NCBI RefSeq assembly: GCF_963259705.1 | Contig: NC_081849.1 | Coordinates: forward strand, 58,004,093-58,068,092 | DNA: 64,000 nucleotides | Reading direction: 5' to 3' | Origin: Myotis daubentonii | Lineage: Eukaryota; Chordata; Mammalia; Chiroptera; Vespertilionidae | Shown here: positions 22,961 through 32,884 of the stretch, piece after piece | How the letters are laid out: the number at the start of each line of letters is the position of its first letter | Position numbering within the stretch: position 1 is the first letter of the stretch | The notes under the pieces: generated by a model | Seen by the model: only the letters and a program-made list of their open reading frames with translations | Databases searched by the model: none | What the model was told of the DNA's origin: nothing | Position numbers and translations under genes: made by a program

Positions 22961-24556
22961 TAGGGCATTGTGTGCTCATCCATCTCTTACATGGATACTC
23001 ACCTCATTCAGCTTCTGAGGAAGTTGTGACTGGGTCCCATCAGCCACAGGGAAAGGACCATTTGGTAATCATTTGGTTAACTTGACTAATCTGGGTAATA
23101 GAATTAGGAAAAAATAATCCCTCTGGCCCTTACGGGGTGGTGCCATTGGACTCCCCAGCTACAGCTAGGAGAGGGAGCTGAGAGGAAATGATTTGTACCT
23201 AACACAACCCAAATGTACAACAGAATAAAGCCCCCAGGAAAACAAAATTCTTTACCCCCAAACCAACACACTCCTGGGCACATTGGGGAAAGATGATAGG
23301 AACCAATAAGAAGGCTGTGTCCTGACCACAACCACACCCAGGTCTGGAACGCTGTGTGTAGTGCTGCTGCCATCCTCAGGAAAGCCAGCATGGAGTGGGG
23401 GCATCCCACAGCGAACCCCACTCTATGAAAGAGATGCCGAGGTGCTCGGAGAGACCCTCTCGGGGACTGGAATCAGGATGATAGGGGAGAACGAAGATAA
23501 CAGACCCGGCCTTACTGGGGTAAGGAAACTTAGGGAAAATGAATGCGATACAAATTCAAACAACAGGTAGTAAAGTTAGGCCTGATGGGTGGTATTTGTT
23601 GAATCAGAGAGTTAAGTAAATTTAAAAGTTGACAAAGATACAAAGGAAGAAAAAAAGAGTTCAAACATATTCCTCATCTCTGAGGAGGGATTTAGAATAA
23701 ATTCCATCCTCTCCTTAAGCTAAGCTGCTCCTGCCAGAACACCATAGATCACAGCCCCGCTGCACACAGAAATTCCTATGGTAAGTCTGTGGAAATGCAG
23801 TTCACCCTTTCCTGGACATAAAATTAAGAAACATTATTCAGAATTAAAAGCAGTCTTTGTTACCCCTAAGAATGATGACCATCTCACACTTCTTCATACG
23901 TGAGTAATGCATGATTTCTTTCCAAAATCAACAATCAACCACAAACACTTGGCTGGCCCAGGAAAGGTTTAAAGGCTTGCGAATATTAGGACAGGCTCAC
24001 AGAGCAAGTGTTCCAACTCATATGCCCACACAAGTCTAATCTCTGCTTTTAGGGAAAATGACCCAAATGTGGTCAAGGACTGCATTTTATTCTACTTACT
24101 CCATCACATAAAATACCACCCATATCTTTTATGTGATGTGCTGTTTATCACTCTAAAGTACCTTAATCCACGTCCTGGTACATATTACCCATGCAGGAGA
24201 TCTTTCTGTTCCCGTTAGAAATCTGATAAGAACAGAGCATACCAGTTGAGGGTGAAATAACCTAAAGGCCCACAGGCTATATTTTTAAGGTCTTCACCCA
24301 GAGAGAGCAGGAACAGTTAGCGCCTATTTGTGTATGACAAAGCTAGAGTCAAGTGAGGCCAGGCAACAGAGCCAAATGTATGTTAGGTTCCTGAAATCCA
24401 GTGGAGTTAAGCAATTTAATGCTCTGGCCCAAAATGTTTCCTGTTGGCCCAATGGCTGATGGCACATTGTCTAATAGGGTGGCAACATAGAAAACAAGTG
24501 CCTTCAAACCTTCACCTACTGGCAAACAAACAAGATTGCTTTTCATTCTCCAATTC
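22961..24556. other. Unassigned sequence
   Basis: About 1.6 kb. The part 23110-23570 is GC-richer with several CpGs and minus/plus frames of 105 and 69 codons that I do not recognise. No named repeat. Confidence 0.4.
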
Positions 24557-24740
24557 CATCTACGGTGTGGCTCTCAAATTTGACTGCACATTGGGATGAG
24601 GGGGTTTTAGAAATGAATGATGTCTCGGCCCCACCCCCAGGGGTTCTGGTGGAACTAGGATAAGGTTCATCTTGGGCATCAGAAGTTTTAAAAGCTCCAG
24701 GTTGATTATAACAGGAGGCTAATGTTGAGAATCACTGATT
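24557..24740. mobile_element. hAT-Charlie-like MITE relic
   Basis: Ends GGCTCTCAAATTTGACTG and ATGTTGAGAATCACTGAT are degenerate inverted repeats around a CCCCACCCCCAGGGGTTC core. Typical of MER20-like relics; the subfamily is uncertain. Confidence 0.5.
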
Positions 24741-24764
24741 TAGAGGAACTTAGGGACTGTCTCG

Positions 24765-25140
24765 GTAGTGCTTCTCAAATTGTAATGCAGAAATCAGCTG
24801 AGAATCCTGTTAAAATGCAGGTTTTTAAAAAATATATATGCATTTATTGATTTTAGAGAGGAAGGGAGAGGGAGAGAGAGAGATAGAAACATAAATGATG
24901 AGAGAGAATCATTGGCTGCCTCCTGCACGCCCCGCACTGGGGATCGAGCCCGCAACCTGGTCATGTGCCCTCACCAGGAATCGAACCATGACTTCTTGGT
25001 TCATAGATCAACGCTCAACCACTGAGCCACACCAGTGGGGCTAAAATGCAGGTTTTGATTTAGTGGGTCTGGAGTGGGGCCTGAGGGTCTGCATTTCTAA
25101 CAAGCTTCCAGGGGATGCTGAGGAGGGCCCTGGGGCAGTG
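24765..25140. mobile_element. MER20-type MITE relic, split by a Ves SINE
   Basis: The left part (GTAGTGCTTCTCAAATTGTA) and the right part (TTTAGTGGGTCTGGAGTGGG, GCATTTCTAACAAGCTTCCA) together give the MER20-like order. The SINE at 24826-25041 interrupts it. Confidence 0.6.
24826..25041 (-). mobile_element. Ves SINE
   Basis: Reverse orientation, ending GAGCCACACCAGTGGGGC. Target duplication TAAAATGCAGGTTTT at 24811-24825 and 25042-25056, perfect over 15 bp. Confidence 0.95.
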
Positions 25141-25235
25141 ATCCCCAAGTTCCTCAAGCAGCCTCAGCATCACCAAAAACTGTATCTGGTTAACGCAGGA
25201 TTTCAGACTCCCTGAATCAGAACCTGCAATTTAAC

Positions 25236-27048
25236 AATATCCAGGTGATTTCTGTGCGTATGAAAGTATAAGAAACACTAGAGTCTCGGCCAATTTCCTC
25301 CTCAAGACCCTTACCCAGAACAACTGGTGATAGAACGTTCTTTGGGGGAGGGGGGTGGGAGGGGAGAAGAACAATATTGATTATAATTGTGATTATATGT
25401 GGCAGGTTTCCTTCTAATTGCAAAAAAAAAATCTTGTTTATATAGATACATTTTAAAATATGGCAAAGCCTAATCAAGCAAATGGAAACCACACATGAGG
25501 CCATCATGTGGAGAGAACTATTGATAACTGTTTATTCTTCCATCCAAATAACAGTGCTTCTAAAGAGAGAATAAAAACAAATTATTGAAAGAGAGCGTTT
25601 CATCCTGCTCAAACTGAAACTTGGCAATGTTTTAACTGAAACTGACACCCATCAGATTCAGCCCAATGTGGTAAAAATACGAGTCTCTTGTTTGGGATAA
25701 TGTTGCTTGCCGAAGGAGGTAACATTGCATCCGATTCTGACGGTTCTCTTGGGAATATGAAACCTCTTTGCTATGATTCAGAGTGTTGCAACCAAGCTAT
25801 TTATTCTGTGCTCCTTCTAAGTTAGAAGTTCAGAACTCCCAGACTTAAAAATACCAGCCAGTAATGAAAAACAGGGCAGCCTCATTGAAGTTACTAGCAG
25901 TGAATAAATTCCCAGAAAGCTGAAACACTGATGTGTATGGGTGACCTTTAGATATATAATGAGTAAATAGTTTGGAAAAAAACAGTAATTCACATGGATT
26001 TCAAATGTATTTTCTTTCAATCTGTAACAGATCCGCTTGTTTTCTGTCAAAGAGGTCAGATTGTGAAAATGTTAAACTTGGCTGCCCAGATCCGCTCCAG
26101 CCAGAGCTATCAAATCAGAAGCCTAGCAAAAGAAACGGGAACTTTCCTGTAGGAACTGAGATTCCCAGCTCTTTCACACGGAGTTAGAACAGGGAAAGCT
26201 AAGAACTTGAACTTTTTTTTTTTTTAAATGGGTCTTTCTTTGGAAAACTGCCTATTTTCCTAAATGACTTCAAACTCTATCACGACCCTTCTCTCACCTG
26301 AGTGAATACTTTTGCACCAAACTCCACTGTAAGAATTCAAAGGGCTGTCAATCAACACTGGGAGAAGAACCAGGACCAACCAGTCATATTGTTTCCGTGC
26401 AAAGAGAAAAGCTGGACACAGTGGTGGGGAGTGGACTAGTTTTAAGAATGGCACGATGGAAAAGTTTGGGAGGTTGGGGCTGGGCATTGTAGTAGGAAGC
26501 ACACGTCACAGGCAATGCCTCTCCAAGAGGCAAGACTGGCCATTCAGTACCTTTGGGAAATGTGTGAGACTGTTTACATTTAGTGAGCTGGTGACTGCAT
26601 TTGCATATTGGCTTGTATATGATTTTATTATAAAGCTCTTTTCTGATACTTCTTCATGTTCTTTATATTAGGGGAGTATCAAAAATAATTTTGTAGCAAA
26701 CATCTATGAAAATGTATTATTTTAAATTCAGGTATGAGTATATTTATGTATTCCATGAATTTCATTCCAGGCAAGTAAAAAGGGGATTACAAGATAGTGT
26801 TAGAAAGAGAGGTCATTGGGTCTGTTAGAACCTGTGAAATTAATTATCTTATCATCAGTATAAATATAATTACATAGGTGGCTACTTAATTTTTATTACC
26901 TCAATAAAAAAAGGTTAGTTTTCCCCCAAATTTGGAAGATATGTTTGAGATACTCTAATTGAAAGCCAGCCCATGTGACATGTCTAGTACCCACTATTGG
27001 AAACCAAAACTGAGACAGCACCAGAGGCCTGGGGACAGCCAAACAGGA
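25236..27048. other. Unassigned, repeat-poor sequence
   Basis: About 1.8 kb with no named repeat. Part 25510-26200 has balanced composition and no simple repeats. A perfect octamer word ATTTGCAT lies at about 26599. No exon could be supported. Confidence 0.4.
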
Positions 27049-27361
27049 GGGAAGTGACATTAATATAAAATATTATGACAAACAAGAAATCTAATAAACA
27101 AAATAAATTGATGAATAAAATACAATCAGAGGCATGGAAACATGGAACAGGCTGACGAATCTCAGAAGGAAGGGGGTTAGGGGGGACGGGAAAAGATGAA
27201 CCAAAGATTTATATGCATATATGCATTACCTATGGACACGGACAAATAGGGTGGTGGAGGCCTGGGGCGGGGCAGGTTCCAGGTGAAGGGGGCAATAAGG
27301 GGAAGCGAGGGGGCCATCTGTAATACTCCAACAATACAGATTTTAAAAATAAACTTTAAAA
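27049..27361 (+). mobile_element. Bat LINE-1 3' UTR
   Basis: Words TTTATATGCATATATGCATT, GGTGGTGGAGGCCTGGGGCG and terminal AATACTCCAACAATACAGAT match the 22191-22477 fragment. Confidence 0.65.
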
Positions 27362-28193
27362 GAATACTATGAGCCAAACAAAACATGATTTCAGTACAAA
27401 CCCCATCTTGAAAGTTGCAGGGGTAGGTTTTGACTTACAAAGGTATGCCATCCCACACAGGTAACTTTACCCAGAGAGTTCTGAAGTTAGTATCAGGGAT
27501 ATATTTATTTACTATGGCTGACATGGAGGTTAGCTAGTATAAAATTAGAGTAGTCTGGAAGGGGTTATTTTGCAAATGGAACAGATGTATGTATATATAT
27601 TCGAGAGATAGTTTCAGAATAGAGAAAAATTCAACAAGCCCCTTTTATAACTTTGGCAACTGGGAGGTACTTTCACATTGTCACCTTATTCATTTTTATT
27701 TCTCTTTGTCACTCATAAGATTAAGTACCTTAATCATGCAAAAGAACAACTATATACAAAACAATATCAAACTGTGTCCAAGGTCTAAAAGAAATAGAAA
27801 AGGGATGTGTCATTGTACTGCTTTGCTGACCTTAAGTATCCTGCAGAATAGTAATGTGTGCCCCTTAATGGCCAGGCAGCATGGCAGGGGGAATTCTGAC
27901 ACAATATGACATTGCTCTGAATATTCCCACACTTAAGCTACAATAGGTTGGGAAAATACTAGAACCCAATAGGAATTCCTCAGGAACAGGGTCCTTAAAG
28001 GTCAACAGGAGAAATGAAATCAGCACCCGCCCGCCCCCCCCCCCCCCGCCCACTTTCAATACCCCAAACACAGAAGCCCACCACATTAACTTTGAGCCAC
28101 AAAAACAGAAATAGTTCTAAGAGGACTGGAGGGAAAGCTGGGATTTTCAAGGGCCTCTAATCAACTACAATGAGCGTAACCATATTTCCTTAC
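27362..28193. other. Unassigned sequence
   Basis: No named repeat. A C-run of about 16 lies at 28033-28048. No gene seen. Confidence 0.4.
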
Positions 28194-28318
28194 CCAGTGG
28201 TTCTCAACTTAGTACACTAGAATCACCCAGAGAGCTTTCAAAATAAAATCTAACCCTAATGTGGTACTCCCAAACTACTAAATAAAAATCTCTGTGGTTG
28301 GGATCCAAACATTCATTC
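28194..28318. mobile_element. DNA-transposon relic (MER20-like), left part
   Basis: CCAGTGGTTCTCAACTTAGT followed by ACTAGAATCACCCAGAGAGC is a hAT-Charlie type start. The remainder (about 29256-29321, ending in GGTTGAAAATTACTGTG) lies beyond the nested SINE and Helitron. Confidence 0.55.
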
Positions 28319-29252
28319 TTTTTTTAAAATATATTTTCTACTAGAGGCCCAGTGCACGAATTCATGCACCTTGAAAGGAACTGTGAGCCGCGAGGCTATG
28401 GTGGGCACAGGGACAGGTCTTGGCCCATCCTCTGTGCCCCCAGCTGCCCCCTCCCACCACAGTGCCTGGTCCCCAGTCCCCTGTCTTCCAGCAGCCCTGC
28501 TCCTGCTGCCACTGCTCCCACAGGCTGAAGCGATTGGGGCTGGCACCAGCAGCAGGTGCAAGCAAGGCTGGTGCCATCAGTGGGTGTGAGCAGCAGCTTC
28601 TGATCCCCCCTCAGGAGCAGGGGGAGGGCTGCTGCCCCAATTGCCCCTCAGGAGCAGGGGGAGGTGGAGAAGCTCTGAGGGGTGATCAGGACTAATAGCC
28701 ACCGCTAGCACCTGCTGACGGCACCGAGCAATCGGGGCCAGCGCCAGGAGCAGGCCGCAGGTGCGAGTGCTGAGCAGGACTGTGGCACGCGGGAGCAAAG
28801 AATTTTCAGTAACCACCAGAGGCTCACCCTGATGACAGCGACCAGTGCTCCGCCTTGGTCTGGCACCCCCGCTCACTTGCTCCACCATCCCTCCACAGCC
28901 AATGCCCACCATGTTCCATGCTCTGCTGCCTGTTGCCAATGCCCGCTATGTTCCGCACATGCTCCCTGGTGGTCAGTGCATGTCATAGCGACCAGTTGTT
29001 CAGTTGTTCGGTTGTTCTGCCATTCGGTCTATTTGCATATTAGCCTTTTATTATATGGGAGGATAGATTTCAGAGAGGGAGAAGGGGAGAGAGGTAGAAA
29101 CATCAATGATGAAAATAATTAATCAACTGCCTCCTGCACGCCCCACACTGCGGATCGAGCCCGCAATCCAGGCATGTGCCCTGACCAGAAATCAAACCAT
29201 GACCTCCTGATTCATGGGTCAGTGCTCAACCAATGAGCCACACAGGCTATGT
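28319..29252 (-). mobile_element. Ves SINE split by a Helitron
   Basis: The tail piece TTTTTAAAATATATTTTCTA ends at 28340. The body resumes at 29064 (TAGATTTCAGAGAGGGAGAA) and ends GAGCCACACAGGCTATG. The Helitron at 28341-29063 sits between. Confidence 0.88.
28341..29063 (-). mobile_element. Helitron (HeliBat type), 723 bp
   Basis: The left end is CTAG plus the hairpin GTGCACGAATTCATGCAC. The minus-strand 5' end is TCCTCCCATATAATAAAAGG followed by CTAATATGCAAAT. Host bases A (28340) and T (29064) fit the AT target. The GC-rich centre (28380-28960) is unlike the other Helitrons here; it could be captured DNA but I cannot name a source. A partial CTCF-like CTCCCTGGTGG lies at about 28962. Confidence 0.9.
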
Positions 29253-29255
29253 GCT

Positions 29256-29321
29256 ATTCATGCTTTCAAAGCTCCCTAAGTGATACCAATATTCACTCAA
29301 GGTTGAAAATTACTGTGTTAG
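29256..29321. mobile_element. DNA-transposon relic, right part
   Basis: ATTCATGCTTTCAAAGCTCC and GGTTGAAAATTACTGTG complete the element begun at 28194. Confidence 0.45.
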
Positions 29322-31017
29322 CCATATCTCAGAAATGAAACTATATCTAAAGAATTGTAGTAAGCTTCACAAATTAAGTGAAGTAATTATTATTATTATC
29401 ACTTAGGGCTACCCAATATTGCCCTAAAATGAAGTTCAAAATTGGCTGGCTCAGCCATTGGATCATATGGGAAAAATCAACTAAAAAAACACAATGCTTT
29501 GATGGAAATTTAGCTTTCTGCCAACTGCATGTTTGAGTATTTGTGGCCCAACTTCAAATGAAAACAGGAGTGGGGTTTTTTTGTGTTTTTTTTTCCCTAA
29601 CTGAATTGTGATATTCACAATATACAGCTTGACTGACAGTGCTTGTGGGCAACTGAACAACTTTAGAGATTCATTTGTGCTTAAAAGTACACTGTGAACA
29701 TTTATTTTATTCATTTCCAGAACAAGACTCTGGAAGCTGGGCTTGATGCTTGCCTTAAACAATCTTTGGGATTTGGAGCCTAATCCAAAACTATCTAGAT
29801 TTTAATTTTGTTGACCCTAACAAAAACAAGTTTGGACTGCAAAATCTCAAAGATATTTTCCATCTCTTAATGTTCTGATTCAATAATCTATTGCTTTCTC
29901 CCTCTTCCCCAGGCATTTGCCCACAAATCACTTAGATTCATGTGGTGATACCACTTATTTTCCTTTCTTAGGTCACGTCTTAAAGGCAAAAAGTTTCACA
30001 ATAACGTGATTGTTTTGCCTGGTATACAAGAAGTACTGAAAGCTTTTCACAAAGGACAGCACAACGTTTAAGCATCTTTCATCCACTAAGTGTGAAGAAA
30101 TGTCTCTAGCAAAGACCAAGGGAAAATCTGCTTCCTAATATAAACATCACTTTTCTATAAAAAAAATTACTGTCTTAGGAGACATTCACTGAAGGAAATT
30201 GCTGGCCCCAGAGGCGAAGATATGATAAGATAATTTCTATTCTTTCATTTCAGCCAAATGTTAAATAAGTTACAAATGAAATAACTTTGGCACTATTAAT
30301 TCTCTAAAGCAGATTTAGGCAGAGACTTCAATAAGCCTTAAATCAGCACTTAATTTTTCATTTTCTCTTTTCTGGGAGCGTTCAATGGAACAGTTTCAAT
30401 TCTAAATTTAAGATATGTTGCCAAAAATTGATTGAAAAAACATGGCGCCTGAAAAAAATGTTTAGGTGGGTTTAAAAAACACAAAACAAAATCCTGGATA
30501 TGAACATTGCTTGGAAGAAAAATAACTTTACACCATATTTCTTCATCTTTTTAATAAAAAAAAGACTCCTTTCCTTAGACTTTGGAACAACCTGGCATCT
30601 ATAAGTATATACTTTTTGGTGTTGGTTCAATATTTTAAGTGTAGGTCAAAGCTGGGAAGTTTAAGAATTTTATCTCAAATGGAAATAGTTTGCATAGTTT
30701 CAACATCCTCTGTTTTTTTCCACATTTCCCTTAATAATATTGGATTTTCAAGTTATGCTGCTTTCTGTCTTCGTGTTCTCAGGCATGAATGACTGACTTT
30801 ACCTTTAAATTTAGATATTTGAAGGAACAATGCTGGAACTGGTATCTATTTTTCTAATTTTTATTTTTCTAAGATTTCAGGTAACCTCTTTCTCTTTGAG
30901 TGATCAGATTATTTCACCTAATGTTTCTCAAAATTACATTACTACCTTATATTCAAAAGAGATTGATGATGTAAATATGATAAATTTTGGAGTAAATAAT
31001 TCTTTCACAGGACGTTA
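29322..31017. other. Unassigned, repeat-poor sequence
   Basis: About 1.7 kb without named repeats. A 62-codon frame at 30830-31018 has a hydrophobic start but no known domain. A stretch near 31000 resembles a splice acceptor (TTCTTTCACAG) but no exon can be supported. Confidence 0.4.
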
Positions 31018-31385
31018 AGGTGCCCAAAGAAGAAAACGTTCCTCTTCCAATTGATCCCTATTGCATCTTAAACTGGCTACCGACCCGAACTTAAACTAGA
31101 TGAAGAATTAGATCTCCAATATGAACTATGATCGTTGTTAAAACACAAGTTTGAACTACTCTCACCGAGTTTGAATCCTTTTGAACCTGGTTTGTTAAAG
31201 TTAGGACTGGGTTGAACTAACGTACATCGGACTGAATCATTTCCACCAATCTTCTCTTGGTCTTAGCCTTGTACAATGCCTGCCTGTCAAGTGAGGCATG
31301 CCTGTAATGAACTGCCTGTGAGAATGGTACACAGGTATGGAGGTATACTGATAATACAAAATAAAATTTAAAAAAAGAGGGGAGG
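31018..31385 (+). other. Unclassified, possibly retroposed segment
   Basis: This stretch has more CpGs than its surroundings (near 31020-31225) and ends with AAAATAAAATTTAAAAAAAG, like a short poly(A) tail. I see no target duplication and no known family. Alternatives are a retroposed 3' UTR or an LTR fragment. Confidence 0.3.
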
Positions 31386-32268
31386 ACTACGTGAAATGCA
31401 AGAGATGATCAGAATTCTGGGACCCAAAGTCTGGAAAAGAGGCAGCTGGTGCTCACAGAGGCAGGACCAGGGGACGAGGACTCTGCAAAAGGGAATCCAA
31501 GAGGTGGAAGAAAATACAAACAGGGAATTTTAGTTGGCAAACATTGAGCAACCACCGGGATGTTATTCTATGAGCCGCCTAGTTCCGGGGGGATCATGGC
31601 CAGGCTTTTAAAGTTGCAAGTTAGACTCAGCATTATCCTTTAATGCAGGCTGGGCAAAGCTATACTGAGGCTGCCACAAAATCAAGTGCGGCTTATAGCA
31701 GACTTTTCAGATGAGCTCCTCTGCTGAGCGCTCCTCTTGCTCTCCCAGGCACTATATCTGTACAGCTCTGGGAGCCCAGGGAGGCTGGCCTAAACCTTCT
31801 GTTTTCTTCTTTCTCACTGTGGCAGGCTTCAAGGCTACAGCTACATAAAAGGGTCCTGTTGGGCAGAGCAAAGCAGTCAGCAGGACGAACTGTACACATG
31901 AGGCAAAACAAGAATATGCACCTGGTCTTCTGAGCCAATGGATTCTCCCCGCTGTGGGGTGCCAGCAACAAAAATGTAGGGTAAACCAGAGAGTATATGA
32001 TTTTTTTTAAGCACTGGACACGATCCAGTTCATTGAACAAAGCAGGGAAGTTACAGGTGATGCCAGTAACACCTATCATTCCAGTGGAGGGGTCTGTTTG
32101 TGCTTCAGGGTGTAGAAAAATTTGTAAGTCATTATGCAAATTATTTCAAGTACTTCCTCTGAAACAAAGACATGATCAGGAGACCAGGGTTCAAAACAAT
32201 GGTTTTGAGTATGCTGTAGAGCTAAATGCTTCCTGCCAGAAGTTTGCTGTTTTGTCTGAAATCAATAA
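31386..32268. other. Unassigned sequence with a 148-codon minus frame
   Basis: GC-richer than average. A minus-strand open frame covers 31693-32139 but has no recognised domain, no signal peptide pattern I trust, and no splice or poly(A) context. I treat it as chance. Retroviral-LTR origin is possible but not shown. Confidence 0.35.
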
Positions 32269-32572
32269 TCTATATTTATAAAAGCCTTAAGCAACCATCT
32301 GATCATTCGACCATCTGACCAGTAGCTATGACACGCAATGACCACCAGGGGGCAGACATTCAACGCAGGAGCTGCCAAGCTGCAGTGACTTGGCAGCTGT
32401 GGTTCTCGGGTGATGCACCCGGTACCAGAGAGGAGGGAGCCCAATTCCAGGGTGCATCACCTGAGAACTGCCCTCTCAAAATCCGGGACCCCTCAGGGGA
32501 TGACAGAGAGCCGGTTTCGGCCCAATCTCTGCAGGCCAGGCTGAGGGACCCCACCAGTGCACGGGCCTCTAG
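32269..32572 (+). mobile_element. Helitron (HeliBat type), 304 bp
   Basis: The 5' end TCTATATTTATAAAAGCC follows host A; the 3' end CGGGCCTCTAG precedes host T. It carries CCACCAGGGGGCAG at 32342-32355, but the usual inverted partner is replaced by other hairpins: arms GCTGCCAAG/CTTGGCAGC, and a 19-bp pair at 32402-32420 and 32450-32468 with one mismatch. Confidence 0.9.
32342..32355 (+). promoter_or_regulatory. CTCF-like motif in Helitron
   Basis: CCACCAGGGGGCAG contains the CTCF core consensus. Binding is inferred from motif only. Confidence 0.5.
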
Positions 32573-32674
32573 TGTCCTATAAAGGGGGTAAACTGGACCT
32601 TCTTGTTCAGTTCACCACCATGACTACCATGATATCAAGTACTTGTGGTGGAAGGGAATTAAAAATAAACTCTA

Positions 32675-32884
32675 TGCCCAGCTGGTGTGGCTCAGTGGTT
32701 GAGTGTCAACCTATGAACCAGGAGGTCATGGTTCAATTCCTGATCGGGACACACGCCCGGGTTGTGAGTTCAATCCCCGGTGTGGGGCATGCAGGACTCT
32801 CTCTCATCATTGATGTTTCTATCTCTCCCTCTCCCTTTCTCTCTAAAATCAATAACAATATATTTTATTTAAAAAAAAAAAAAA
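32675..32884 (+). mobile_element. Ves SINE, other subfamily
   Basis: Head GCCCAGCTGGTGTGGCTCAG, B-box-like GGTTCAATTCC, body GGGCATGCAGGACTCTCTCT and a poly(A) tail of about 18 A. Flanks AATAAACTCTA and AACAACTCTA give an imperfect target duplication. Confidence 0.9.

Noticed and set aside
30830..31018. Possible exon with acceptor TTCTTTCACAG
   Set aside because: No matching donor, no recognisable protein, and acceptor-like words are common in AT-rich DNA.
31693..32139. 148-codon minus-strand frame as a host gene
   Set aside because: No known domain, no splice or promoter context; length is plausible by chance in locally GC-rich DNA.
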